A DNA stretch of 64,000 nucleotides from Isoptericola halotolerans (lineage in GTDB: Bacteria > Actinomycetota > Actinomycetes > Actinomycetales > Cellulomonadaceae). The position numbers and the translations under genes are program-made. The notes below the pieces were generated by a model that saw nothing but the letters and a program-made list of their open reading frames with translations, made no database searches and was not told the origin of the DNA. The stretch spans positions 124,001 through 188,000 of the forward strand of contig NZ_JABEZU010000002.1 in assembly GCF_013149785.1 (NCBI RefSeq). The letters run 5' to 3'. Positions 41,217 through 49,814 of the stretch are shown here, one piece after another (the stretch's first letter is position 1; every line of letters begins with the position of its first letter).

Positions 41217-42781
41217 CCCTCCGCCCCGGGGGCCGACGGCTCCGCCGACCCAGGACCCTCGAGGTGCTGGCGGTCGCCGTCGCCCTCGTGGCGCTGGTCC
41301 CGGTGGCCTACCTCCTGCTGCGCACCGGGGAGGCCGGCGTCGAGCGGGTCGTCGAGATCGTCTGGCGCGAGCGCACCGCCGCCCTGGTGCTGCGCAGCCT
41401 CGCGCTGACGGCCTCGGTGACGGCGGCGTGCCTGGTCGTCGGGGTGACCTCCGCCGCGCTCCTGACACGCACGACCGTGCGTCACCGACGCTTCTGGACC
41501 GTCGTGGCCACCCTGCCGCTCGCCGTGCCGAGCTACGTCGCGGCCTACGCATGGGTCTCGACGTTCGGCAGCGAGGTCACCGGCTACGGCGGGTCGGTCC
41601 TGGTACTCACCGCCTGCACCTACCCGCTCGTGATGCTGCCGACGATGGCGGCGCTGCAGCGCACCGACCCGTCGCTCGAGGAGGTCGCCCGGTCGCACGG
41701 GCGCTCCCCGCTGCGCACCTTCGTGACCGTCACGCTGCGGCAGGCGCGCCCGGCCGTCGCAGCAGGTTCCCTGCTGGTCGCCCTTTACACCCTGAGCGAC
41801 TTCGGAGCGGTGTCGATCCTGCGCTACGACGTCTTCACGCGGGTCATCTACACGTCCTACCGGGCCGCCTTCGACCGCACCCCGGCGGCCGTGCTGTCGC
41901 TGCTGCTGGTCGTCATCACGGTGGCGATCACCGTCGCCGAGTCACGCAGCCGCGGTCGGGCCGAGCAGGTCCGGGTCGGCGCCGGGGTCAGCCGGCCGCC
42001 GCTGCGTGCGAGCCTCGGCAGGCGAGGCCAGGCGCTGGCGACGACCTGGCTCGTCGTCGTCGCCGCCGTCGCCGTCGGTTTTCCCGTGGCGTCCCTGAGC
42101 TTCTGGCTGCTGCGCGGGCGGAGCGCCGGCGCCGGGCTCGACCGACTGTTCGGCGCGGCGTCCGCGACCCTGGGCGTGAGCCTGCTCGCGGCGCTCGTCG
42201 CCGTCGCGATGGCGCTGCCCGTCGGCATCCTCGCCGCCCGGCACCGCACCCGGCTGGTGCGCCTGACGGAGCACGCCTCCTACGCGGGCCACGCCCTGCC
42301 GGGCATCGTCGTCGCGCTCGCCATGGTGTTCTTCGGCGTGCGGGTGGTCCCCGGCCTCTACCAGCAGGTGCCGCTGCTCGTCCTGACCTACGCGATCCTG
42401 TTCCTGCCGGCGGCGGTCGGCGTGGTGCGTGCGTCGGTCGCCCTGTCGTCGCCCCACGGCGAGGAGATCGCCCGCTCGCTCGGGCACACGTCCTGGGGGG
42501 TGCTGCGCCGGGTGACCGTACCGCTCGCGGCACCGGGCATCGGTGCCGGCGCGGCGCTGGTGATGCTCACCTGCATGAAGGAGCTGCCCGCCACGCTCCT
42601 GCTGCGCCCCACGGGGATGGACACGCTCGCCACCCGGCTGTGGACGCACACCTCCGTCGACGAGTACGCCGCCGCCGCCCCCTACGCGGCGGCCCTGGTG
42701 CTGCTGGCCGTCGTCCCGACCCTGTTCATGTCGCGCGAGCACCTCTCGCGCACCCCCACCACCGCGCTGGAGCCCTCGTGA
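41213..42781 (+). CDS. fbpB: iron(III) ABC transporter permease
   Basis: The product (up to 522 residues) is a double-length permease with about 12 membrane helices and two EAA loops, EEVARSHGRSPLRTFVTVTLRQARPA (about 160) and EEIARSLGHTSWGVLRRVTVPLAAPG (about 420). No ATG, GTG or TTG opens the frame at the expected place. CTG 41213 overlaps the fbpA stop (CTGA) with GAGAAGG 10 nt upstream and keeps a basic N-tail; GTG 41264 is the first standard start and would begin inside the first helix. The gene is coupled to fbpC by GTGA. Confidence 0.88.
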   Translation: MTLRPGGRRLRRPRTLEVLAVAVALVALVPVAYLLLRTGEAGVERVVEIVWRERTAALVLRSLALTASVTAACLVVGVTSAALLTRTTVRHRRFWTVVATLPLAVPSYVAAYAWVSTFGSEVTGYGGSVLVLTACTYPLVMLPTMAALQRTDPSLEEVARSHGRSPLRTFVTVTLRQARPAVAAGSLLVALYTLSDFGAVSILRYDVFTRVIYTSYRAAFDRTPAAVLSLLLVVITVAITVAESRSRGRAEQVRVGAGVSRPPLRASLGRRGQALATTWLVVVAAVAVGFPVASLSFWLLRGRSAGAGLDRLFGAASATLGVSLLAALVAVAMALPVGILAARHRTRLVRLTEHASYAGHALPGIVVALAMVFFGVRVVPGLYQQVPLLVLTYAILFLPAAVGVVRASVALSSPHGEEIARSLGHTSWGVLRRVTVPLAAPGIGAGAALVMLTCMKELPATLLLRPTGMDTLATRLWTHTSVDEYAAAAPYAAALVLLAVVPTLFMSREHLSRTPTTALEPS

Positions 42782-43827
42782 GCACGTTGACCATCACCGG
42801 GCTGCGCAAGTCCTTCGGCGAGACCACCGTGCTGTCCGGTGTGGCGCTGGAGGTGGCCCAGGGCTCGTTGACGGCGGTGCTCGGGCCCTCCGGCTGCGGC
42901 AAGACGACGCTGCTGCGGACGGTCGCGGGCTTCGAGCGGCCGGACGCCGGCGTGGTGCGTCTCGGTGACGTGGAGGTCGTCGGGCCACGGACCTGGCTGC
43001 CGCCCGAGCGGCGCAAGGTCGGTGTCGTGCCGCAGGAGGGAACGCTCTTCCCGCACCTCGACGTCGCCCAGAACGTGGGCTTCGGCCTGCCGCGTCGGTC
43101 GCCCGGGCGGCGCGAGCGGATCATGCAGGTGCTCGACGTCGTCGGGCTGGCCGACCTCGCCGGCCGACGGCCGCACGAGCTCTCCGGCGGGCAGCAGCAA
43201 CGCGTCGCGCTCGCCCGCGCGCTGGCACCCGAACCCGAGGTGGTGCTGCTCGACGAGCCGTTCAGCGCGCTCGACGCCGGGCTGCGGGTCGCCCTGCGCG
43301 AGGACGTGCGGGCCGCCCTGCAGCAGGTCGGCGCGACCGCGGTGCTGGTCACCCACGACCAGGAGGAGGCCCTCAGCATCGCCGACGAGGTGGCCGTCAT
43401 GCGTGCCGGCGTCGTCGTGCAGCACGGCAGGCCGCAGGACGTCTACCTGCGGCCTGCCGACCTGGGTGTGGCGCGCTTCGTCGGGGAGGCCGTGGTGCTG
43501 GAGGCCCGCCGCAGCGACACCAACCGGGTGACCACGATGCTGGGGCCGCTGCACGTCCTGGGGCCGACGCCCACCGGCGAGACCGGTCGGGTCGTGCTGC
43601 GGCCCGAGCAGATCCACCTCGTCCCGCCCGGCGAGGGGACGGCGGCCGTGGTGGAACGCACGGTGTTCCACGGCCACGACTCGACCGTGCACCTGCGGGT
43701 GCACCCCGCCGGGACACGCCCCGGCAGCCCGGCCTCCGCACCGATCATCTGCCGTGTGCAGGGCTCGGTCCCCGAGCACACCGAGGTGGCGGTGCGGGTC
43801 GAGGGTCCCGTCGTCTGGTTCGCCTGA
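42778..43827 (+). CDS. fbpC: iron(III) ABC transporter ATP-binding protein
   Basis: The 349-residue ATPase has Walker A LGPSGCGKTTLLR (about 36-48), LSGGQQQRVALARAL, Walker B VVLLDEPFSALDAG, switch VTHDQEEA and a C-terminal TOBE-like regulatory part (about 240-349, VVLRPEQIHLVP). It matches FbpC/PotA-type importer ATPases. The GTG start overlaps the permease stop. A palindrome follows the gene and ends the operon. Confidence 0.92.
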   Translation: MSTLTITGLRKSFGETTVLSGVALEVAQGSLTAVLGPSGCGKTTLLRTVAGFERPDAGVVRLGDVEVVGPRTWLPPERRKVGVVPQEGTLFPHLDVAQNVGFGLPRRSPGRRERIMQVLDVVGLADLAGRRPHELSGGQQQRVALARALAPEPEVVLLDEPFSALDAGLRVALREDVRAALQQVGATAVLVTHDQEEALSIADEVAVMRAGVVVQHGRPQDVYLRPADLGVARFVGEAVVLEARRSDTNRVTTMLGPLHVLGPTPTGETGRVVLRPEQIHLVPPGEGTAAVVERTVFHGHDSTVHLRVHPAGTRPGSPASAPIICRVQGSVPEHTEVAVRVEGPVVWFA

Positions 43828-43856
43828 TCGCCGGGCGGTGCGGTCGGCAGCTTGCA

Positions 43857-43888
43857 CTCCGCTCGGCAGCTCGAGCTGCCGAGCGGAG
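43857..43888. terminator. 32-bp perfect palindrome after the iron importer
   Basis: CTCCGCTCGGCAGCTC and its exact complement abut without a loop base, so the folded RNA would have a 14-bp stem and a 4-nt loop. It lies 29 bp after the fbpC stop. Partial outer pairing (CGGCA with TGCCG) extends it. It probably ends the operon before the recR promoter. Confidence 0.75.
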
Positions 43889-43946
43889 CGCGATGTGCCG
43901 AGTGGAGGCGCCGGCCGGCGCGGCGTCCGGTGTCCCCGGCGCCCCG

Positions 43947-43952
43947 TAGGCT
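43947..43952 (+). promoter_or_regulatory. leaderless -10 box of recR
   Basis: TAGGCT ends 6 nt before the recR GTG, the exact spacing for a transcript that starts at the start codon. Confidence 0.65.
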
Positions 43953-43958
43953 GAGCGC

Positions 43959-44558
43959 GTGTACGAAGGCGCGGTCCAGGACCTGATCGACGAGCTCGGC
44001 CGGCTTCCCGGCGTCGGGCCCAAGAGCGCGCAACGGATCGCGTTCCACCTGCTCGCTGCGGATGCTGCGGACGTGCGCCGGCTCGCCGACGCGCTCACCG
44101 AGGTCAAGCTGCGGGTGCAGTTCTGCGAGGTGTGCGGCAACGTCGCGGAGTCCGAGCGCTGTCGCATCTGCTCCGACCCCCGCCGCGGGGACGACGTCAT
44201 CTGCGTGGTGGAGGAGCCGAAGGACGTCGTCGCGATCGAGCGCACCCGCGAGTTCCGTGGCAGGTACCACGTGCTCGGCGGCGCGATCAACCCGCTGGAC
44301 AACGTCGGGCCCGACGACCTGCGGATCTCCGAGCTGATGACGCGGCTGGCCGACGGCGCGGTCACCGAGGTCATCATCGCCACCGACCCGAACGTCGAGG
44401 GCGAGGCGACCGCCACCTACCTCTCGCGGCTCATCGGACCGATGGGGCTCACCGTGTCCCGCCTCGCCTCCGGGCTGCCCGTCGGCGGAGACCTGGAGTA
44501 CGCCGACGAGGTCACGCTCGGCCGGGCGTTCGAGGGCCGCCGCGTCGTCGGCAGCTGA
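43959..44558 (+). CDS. recR: recombination mediator protein RecR
   Basis: The 199-residue product has the RecR helix-hairpin-helix ([24 protein letters not shown]), a C4 zinc finger ([16 protein letters not shown], Cys57-Cys72 region), a Toprim domain ([33 protein letters not shown]) and the C-terminal [28 protein letters not shown]. It helps RecFOR load RecA at gaps. Length is normal. It is leaderless by its -10 position. In most actinobacteria it follows dnaX and ybaB; here neither precedes it, and ybaB is not in the window. Confidence 0.97.
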   Translation: MYEGAVQDLIDELGRLPGVGPKSAQRIAFHLLAADAADVRRLADALTEVKLRVQFCEVCGNVAESERCRICSDPRRGDDVICVVEEPKDVVAIERTREFRGRYHVLGGAINPLDNVGPDDLRISELMTRLADGAVTEVIIATDPNVEGEATATYLSRLIGPMGLTVSRLASGLPVGGDLEYADEVTLGRAFEGRRVVGS

Positions 44559-44666
44559 CCGGGCCCGCCGAGCCGATGTCCATGTCGGCCGGACGGCGTC
44601 TGGCGCTCCCCGGGTGACAGGGGTGAGACTGGGAGCACCACACCGGGCGCAGGAAAGGTGAGCACC

Positions 44667-45236
44667 GTGCCAGAGATCTCCGCCGACTCGGAGCTGCGAG
44701 ATGTCGCCGAGCAGATGTCCGCGCAGGCGCGGACCTTCCTGTCGACGACGTCGCAGGTCGCCTCGGGAGGGTTCCCCGGTGCCGAGCTGTCCCTGCTGAT
44801 CCTCGCCACGTCCGACCTGCTGGCCGCCGGGGCACGGCTCGCCGCGATCACCGACGTCGTCCCCGTCGAGCGCTTCGAGCCCGACGCGGGGCGCGAGACC
44901 GACATGGACCCGCTACGGATCGCCCTGGCGCAGATGTTCGACGGGTTCGACGACTACGTCGAGGTCTCCGACCCCGTGCTGAGCGCCGACGTCGCACCCG
45001 CCGCGCTCTCCGGCGACCTCGCCTGCGTCGCCGACGAGATCGCCAAGGGCCTGCAGCACTTCGACGACGGCCACGAGCTCGAGGGCCTGTGGTGGTGGCA
45101 GTTCAGCTATCTGTCGAGCTGGGGCGAGCGGGCGTCGTCGGCCCTGCGGGTGCTGCAGGGCGTGCTCGCCCACCTGCGCCTCGACGTCGCGGACGACGTC
45201 GCCGCCGAGGCGGAGTACGACGCACTGCACGCCTGA
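44667..45236 (+). CDS. DUF5063 family protein
   Basis: The 189-residue helical protein has the DUF5063 pattern LLILATSDLLAAGARLAAITDVVP, MFDGFDDYVEVSDP and LEGLWWWQFSYLSSWGERASSALRVLQ. Its function is unknown; the gene commonly sits behind recR in actinobacteria. GTG 44667 was chosen because AGGAAAGG lies 8 nt upstream; a GTG 9 nt earlier is too close to that site. A strong hairpin follows. Confidence 0.87.
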   Translation: MPEISADSELRDVAEQMSAQARTFLSTTSQVASGGFPGAELSLLILATSDLLAAGARLAAITDVVPVERFEPDAGRETDMDPLRIALAQMFDGFDDYVEVSDPVLSADVAPAALSGDLACVADEIAKGLQHFDDGHELEGLWWWQFSYLSSWGERASSALRVLQGVLAHLRLDVADDVAAEAEYDALHA

Positions 45237-45267
45237 ACGTGCCGGCAGGGATGACCTGCCGGCACGT
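45237..45267. terminator. 13-bp perfect hairpin after DUF5063
   Basis: ACGTGCCGGCAGG pairs with CCTGCCGGCACGT around a GATGA loop. It starts at the base after the stop codon and lies 15 bp from the end of the convergent ABC permease gene, so it probably ends both transcripts. Confidence 0.8.
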
Positions 45268-45282
45268 CCTGTCGCCACGGCA

Positions 45283-46443
45283 TCAGGCGACGCGGGTGCC
45301 CTTCGGGAGGCGCTGGGCGGGGATGCGGAGGCGTCGGACGGCGGTGACGACGCCCCCCGCCCCGAGCAGCAGGTAGATCCCCAGCCCCCACGGCCACACG
45401 AGCGACTCGCTCGGCTGCGGCTCCTCGACGGGAGGGTCGGCGGACAGGTCGCCCCCGGTCGAGAACCACATGTCGCCGCACCAGTCCTGCTCGGCGGCAG
45501 GTCCGGTGCGGGCGTACCGGACCCCGTACTGGATCAGCGTCAGCGGGTCCGCGGCGTTCTCGAACTCCTCGGTCCCTGGGAGCGGCTGGGCGTCGGCGAC
45601 GATGACGAAGGGGTTGGCCGCGAGCAGCCACCAGGTGCGTTCCGAGTGGAAGACCTCCTGCTCCTGCATGCGCCACTCGCACTCGGGCGGCGCCGAGTCC
45701 TCCCAGTCGTAGTCGACCGGCACGTCCCAGGTGCGCACCTGCTCGGTGGTGGTCACGAGCGGCACGCTCAGCCCGAAGAGGACCAGCGTCAGCACCGACA
45801 GCCCGCCCACCGTGAGGTAGGTGAGCACGGCCGAGCCGGAGGTCTTGGCGGTCAGCGTCGAGAACCCGAGGCCCACCGCGCAGACGATGCCGAGCACGAT
45901 CCCGAGCACCACCAGCACCGAGACGAGCGACCAGAACGGGAGCCCGCCGACGGCGAAGGCCCAGAGGATGAAGGGCACGCTCGCAGCGAGGAAGGCCAGT
46001 GCTGCCAGCCAGGCGGAGAGCAGCTTGCCGACCACGATCTCCGCCGGGGTGAGCAGCGTCGCCTGCAGCGTCGCGAGCGTCCCCGCAGAACGGTCGCCGT
46101 TGATCGCGGGTGCGGTGAGCGCCGGTGCGACGAGCAGCCCGAGGAACAGCACGAAGAACACCACGACGCCGAACATGGTGCGTCCGGCGCCCTCGGCCCC
46201 CATCGACGGGTCGGCGAAGATCATGCTCACGGCGCCGGACGTGAGCAGGGTGACCAGCCCGACCGCCACGAACCAGACGACGAGCGCGACCTTCCATCGC
46301 GTCGAACGGATCCGTTGGCGCAGCTCCAGCTGCGTCACGGTGCGCACACCCTGCCAGGACAGCGACCAGTCGCTGCCGGGCACCTTCGGGGGCGTGGTGC
46401 CCGACGCCGGGGCCTCCGTGCCTCGCTCGGCCGCGATGCTCAT
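45283..46443 (-). CDS. ABC-2 type transporter permease
   Basis: The 386-residue product has an N-terminal cytosolic tail, six membrane helices and an extracellular loop of about 130 residues before the last helix (DYDWEDSAPPECEWRMQEQ ... CGDMWF, with two or more Cys). SAGTLATLQATLLTPAEIVVGKLLSAW is the typical ABC-2/NatB-like element. It overlaps its ATPase gene by 4 bp. The substrate is unknown. Confidence 0.85.
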   Translation of the reverse strand: MSIAAERGTEAPASGTTPPKVPGSDWSLSWQGVRTVTQLELRQRIRSTRWKVALVVWFVAVGLVTLLTSGAVSMIFADPSMGAEGAGRTMFGVVVFFVLFLGLLVAPALTAPAINGDRSAGTLATLQATLLTPAEIVVGKLLSAWLAALAFLAASVPFILWAFAVGGLPFWSLVSVLVVLGIVLGIVCAVGLGFSTLTAKTSGSAVLTYLTVGGLSVLTLVLFGLSVPLVTTTEQVRTWDVPVDYDWEDSAPPECEWRMQEQEVFHSERTWWLLAANPFVIVADAQPLPGTEEFENAADPLTLIQYGVRYARTGPAAEQDWCGDMWFSTGGDLSADPPVEEPQPSESLVWPWGLGIYLLLGAGGVVTAVRRLRIPAQRLPKGTRVA

Positions 46444-47363
46444 CGTCGTTCCTCCTCGAGTCGCAGATAGGCCTGCTCCAGGGCGCCACCGGCCGGGGCC
46501 AGGCTGACCACCGGGACGTCGGCGGCGACCGCGTCGCGCAGCAGCGCCGCCGCCGCCTCGTCGCCGTCCAGGTCGACCAGGGCGGAGCCGTCGACCTCCA
46601 GCCGTGCGGTGATGCCGGCGGCCGTCAACCAGTCCGCCAGCGCACCGGGGGAGAGCGCCGCGATCCGCCATGCCCGGAGCTCGGCCGCGGCGTCGTCCAC
46701 CGACTGCGACCGCACGGTGCGTCCCTGGGACAGGAAGACGGCGTCGTCGGCCATCTCGTCGAGCTCGGTCAGCACGTGCGAGCTGATGAGCACGGTCTTG
46801 CCCGCGCCGGCCAGCCGGCGCACCAGCCGGCGCAGGTCGACGCGCGACCGCGGGTCCAGGCCCGAGGCCGGTTCGTCGAGCAGCAGCACGTCGGGGTCGT
46901 GCACGAGCGCCCGGGCCAGGCCGAGGCGCTGCTTCTGGCCCCGGGAGAGCACGTGCGCGGGAGAGTCGGCGAGGTCGGTGAGGTGCACCAGCTCGAGCAG
47001 CTCGACGGCGCGGCGGGCGCCGTCGTCGGGCGCCATGCGGTACGCCGCGGCGACCGTGGTGAGCACCTCGCGGGCCGTCAGGGACTCCCACGTGCCGAAC
47101 ACGTCGGGCATCCAGCCGATCCGCGCGCGGGCCGCCCGACCGTCGACGGCGGGGTCGAGACCGGCGACCCGGACCTCCCCGGCGTCGGGGGCGAGCAGCC
47201 CGGCGAGCATCAGCAGCAGGGTCGTCTTGCCGGACCCGTTGGGGCCCACGAGGGCCGTCACCCGTCCCGGCCGGGCGTCGAGGTCGACGCTCGTCACCGC
47301 CTGCACCGTCCCGAACGCGCGGCGTACTCCGCGCGTCCTGATCCCACCCTCGTCATCGGTCAT
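46440..47363 (-). CDS. ABC transporter ATP-binding protein
   Basis: The 307-residue ATPase has Walker A VGPNGSGKTTLLL (about 40-52), signature LSRGQKQRLGLARAL, Walker B VLLLDEPASGLDP and SSHVLTELDEMA. A C-terminal extension of about 80 residues follows, as in exporters such as CcmA/NatA relatives. ATGA overlap with the permease gene makes a two-gene exporter. It is divergent from the choice-of-anchor protein gene across 183 bp. Confidence 0.9.
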   Translation of the reverse strand: MTDDEGGIRTRGVRRAFGTVQAVTSVDLDARPGRVTALVGPNGSGKTTLLLMLAGLLAPDAGEVRVAGLDPAVDGRAARARIGWMPDVFGTWESLTAREVLTTVAAAYRMAPDDGARRAVELLELVHLTDLADSPAHVLSRGQKQRLGLARALVHDPDVLLLDEPASGLDPRSRVDLRRLVRRLAGAGKTVLISSHVLTELDEMADDAVFLSQGRTVRSQSVDDAAAELRAWRIAALSPGALADWLTAAGITARLEVDGSALVDLDGDEAAAALLRDAVAADVPVVSLAPAGGALEQAYLRLEEERR

Positions 47364-47504
47364 GCGACGAAACCTACGGCGTGACGCGAGGGCCCGGCGT
47401 CATCCTGGCGGATGATCTTTGCGGGCCGACCTGCGACGACGCCTCGCCACCGCCGCGCCATCCGGTGTTCACCCGTCGGCGCCGTTCTCGCTACCGAGGG
47501 CCCC

Positions 47505-47510
47505 TAGCGT
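47505..47510 (+). promoter_or_regulatory. -10 box of the choice-of-anchor protein gene
   Basis: TAGCGT lies 37 bp before the GTG start, giving a short leader with GGAG. No regulator site was recognised in the divergent gap. Confidence 0.45.
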
Positions 47511-47546
47511 GCGACGCGACCCTGTCGTCCCACACCGGAGGCTCCC

Positions 47547-49814
47547 GTGCCCGTCCGTGGCATCCGTCCGCCCGCCGTCCGTGCCACCGCTGCAGCGATC
47601 GGCCTCACCCTCGTGGGGGCGGCGCTGGCGCTGCCCGCTCGCGCGTCCGTGGTCGACGACCCGGTCGGCACCAGCGCACCCGGCGCGGCGATCGACCTGC
47701 GTGCCCTCGGCAGCTACGAGACCGGGGTGTTCGACGAGTCCGCGGCCGAGGTGGTCGCCTACCACGGTGGCTCCCAGCGGCTGTTCTCGGTGAACGCGCA
47801 GGCCGGAGAGGTGACGGTGCTCGACGTCGCCGACCCGGCCGTCCCGACGCGGGTCTTCTCGCTGCAGACCACCAGCGTGCAGGCCGACGACGGCTCGGTG
47901 GTCCCCACCGGGGCCGTCGCGAACTCGGTGGCCGTCCGGGACGACGGCCTCGCCGTCGTCGCCGTCGAGTCCGACCCGAAGACCGACCGCGGCTGGCTCG
48001 TGTTCTTCGACGCCGCCGCGGACGGTTCCGCGCTGGGCGCCGTCCGGGTCGGCGCACAACCGGACATGGTGACCTTCACCCCCGACGGCACGCGGGCCGT
48101 CGTCGCCGACGAGGGCGAGCCGAACGACGACTACACCGTCGACCCCGAGGGCGACGTCGCCGTCGTCGACGTGCCCGACCAGGTCGCCGCGCCGTCCCAG
48201 GGCGACGTCCGGATCGCCGACTTCCACGCGTTCGAGGCACCCGGTGCGTTGCCCGACGGGGTGCGGGTCTTCGCCGGGATCGACGGGATCGACCACCCGG
48301 TCTCGCGGAACCTCGAACCGGAGTACGTCGCCGTCTCGGGTGACTCGACCACCGCCTACGCCGTGCTGCAGGAGGCGAACGCCGTCGCCGTCGTCGACCT
48401 GGACGCCGCCGAGGTGACCGACGTCTGGCCGTTGGGCGCCAAGGACTTCTCGATCGAGGGGCAGGGCATCGACCCCTCGGACCGCGACGGCGGGATCGAC
48501 ATCCGCACGATCCCGGTCAAGGGCCTGTACATGCCGGACGGGATCAACGCCTACACGGCCGGTGGCGAGACGTACCTGGTCACCGCCAACGAGGGAGACG
48601 CCCGCGAGTGGGGCGACTACGAGGAGCCGGTCCGAGTCAAGGACCTCGGCAAGGGTGGCACCGCCCCGATCTGCGAGGGCCACCCGGCGGTCGGCCTCAC
48701 CGGCGACGCCGACCTCGGGCGCCTCGACGTGTCCATCGCCTCCGGCCTGCGTGCCGACGGCGCCTGCTACGAGGAGCTGCACGCCTTCGGCGGCCGGTCC
48801 TTCTCGATCTGGACCACCGACGGCGAGCAGGTCTACGACTCGGGCGACGACTTCGAGCAGATCACCGCGGAGGTCGCGCCGGAGCACTTCAACGCCAACA
48901 ACACCGACCCTGCCGCCGACTCCCGCTCGGACAACAAGGGCCCGGAGCCGGAGAACATGGCGATCGGCGAGGTGGACGGCCGCACCTACGCCTTCATCGG
49001 GCTCGAGCGGGTCGGCGGCGTCATGGTCTACGACGTCACCGACCCCGCAGCGTCGGAGTTCGTGCAGTACGTCAACAACCGCGACTTCTCGGCCCCCGTC
49101 GAGGAGTCGGGCGACCTCGGTCCCGAGGGCCTGGCGTTCATCGAGGCCGACGAGTCGCCGACCGGCGAGCCGATGCTCGCCGTCGCCAACGAGGTCTCGG
49201 GGACCACGACGCTCTACGCCGTCGACGGCCCCGCGCCCACGGTGGCCCCGGCGCGCGGCGTGATCAGCGACGACAACGCGCACGACGGCGTCCGCGGCGG
49301 GGCGTACACCGTCTCGGTCGACCTGTGGTGGGGCCAGAACGCCACCCACGTGCGCCTGCTCGAGAACGGCGAGGTGGTCGCCACGCGCAACCTCGTGGAC
49401 GCCTCGCCGTCGGCCCAGCACGTGGACTTCGCGCTGACCGGACGCACCGACGGCACCTACGTCTACTCCTGCGAGCTGGTGAACGCCGCGGGGACGACGC
49501 CGTGCCGCGACCACACGGTGCGGGTGACCGACGCGGCGCCGGCGGCCCCCCGGCTGAGCCACGACAACCACGACCGCGACGGCGACTACACGGTGTCCGC
49601 CGACCTGTGGTGGGGCACCAACGCCACCTCGTGGACGCTGCTCGAGGACGGCGTCGAGGTGGCGTCGGGTGAGCTGACGGACGCCACGCCGTCGGCCCAG
49701 CAAGTGGCGGTACCGCTCACCGGCCGCGAGCCCGGCCGGTACACGTACCGCGTCGTGTTCGCCAACGACCTCGGATCGACGAGCAGCAAGGAGCTGACCG
49801 TCCGCGTGCAGTGA
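47547..49814 (+). CDS. secreted choice-of-anchor I protein with two chitinase-type Ig-like repeats
   Basis: The 755-residue product has a signal peptide (basic start, AATAAAIGLTLVGAALALPARA) and a beta-propeller-like core of about 550 residues: FSVNAQAGEVTVLDV, PDMVTFTPDGTRAVVADEGEP, YMPDGINAYTAGGETYLVTANEGDAREWGDY, NKGPEPENMAIGEVDG. This is the choice-of-anchor I family, often annotated alkaline phosphatase-like. Two related Ig-like repeats follow (about 570-655 and 670-755), each with the DLWWGxNAT motif seen in chitinase N-terminal modules. No sorting or lipid anchor is visible. The TSUP gene overlaps its end. Confidence 0.87.
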   Translation: MPVRGIRPPAVRATAAAIGLTLVGAALALPARASVVDDPVGTSAPGAAIDLRALGSYETGVFDESAAEVVAYHGGSQRLFSVNAQAGEVTVLDVADPAVPTRVFSLQTTSVQADDGSVVPTGAVANSVAVRDDGLAVVAVESDPKTDRGWLVFFDAAADGSALGAVRVGAQPDMVTFTPDGTRAVVADEGEPNDDYTVDPEGDVAVVDVPDQVAAPSQGDVRIADFHAFEAPGALPDGVRVFAGIDGIDHPVSRNLEPEYVAVSGDSTTAYAVLQEANAVAVVDLDAAEVTDVWPLGAKDFSIEGQGIDPSDRDGGIDIRTIPVKGLYMPDGINAYTAGGETYLVTANEGDAREWGDYEEPVRVKDLGKGGTAPICEGHPAVGLTGDADLGRLDVSIASGLRADGACYEELHAFGGRSFSIWTTDGEQVYDSGDDFEQITAEVAPEHFNANNTDPAADSRSDNKGPEPENMAIGEVDGRTYAFIGLERVGGVMVYDVTDPAASEFVQYVNNRDFSAPVEESGDLGPEGLAFIEADESPTGEPMLAVANEVSGTTTLYAVDGPAPTVAPARGVISDDNAHDGVRGGAYTVSVDLWWGQNATHVRLLENGEVVATRNLVDASPSAQHVDFALTGRTDGTYVYSCELVNAAGTTPCRDHTVRVTDAAPAAPRLSHDNHDRDGDYTVSADLWWGTNATSWTLLEDGVEVASGELTDATPSAQQVAVPLTGREPGRYTYRVVFANDLGSTSSKELTVRVQ

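Noticed and set aside
47469-47495. PHO box (GTTCACC repeats) upstream of the choice-of-anchor protein
   Set aside because: One GTTCACC is present but no second copy at 11-bp spacing.
47469-49703. 744-codon open frame antisense to the choice-of-anchor gene
   Set aside because: Val/Gly/Arg/Asp-rich composition is a shadow of the GC3-biased sense gene; no motif.
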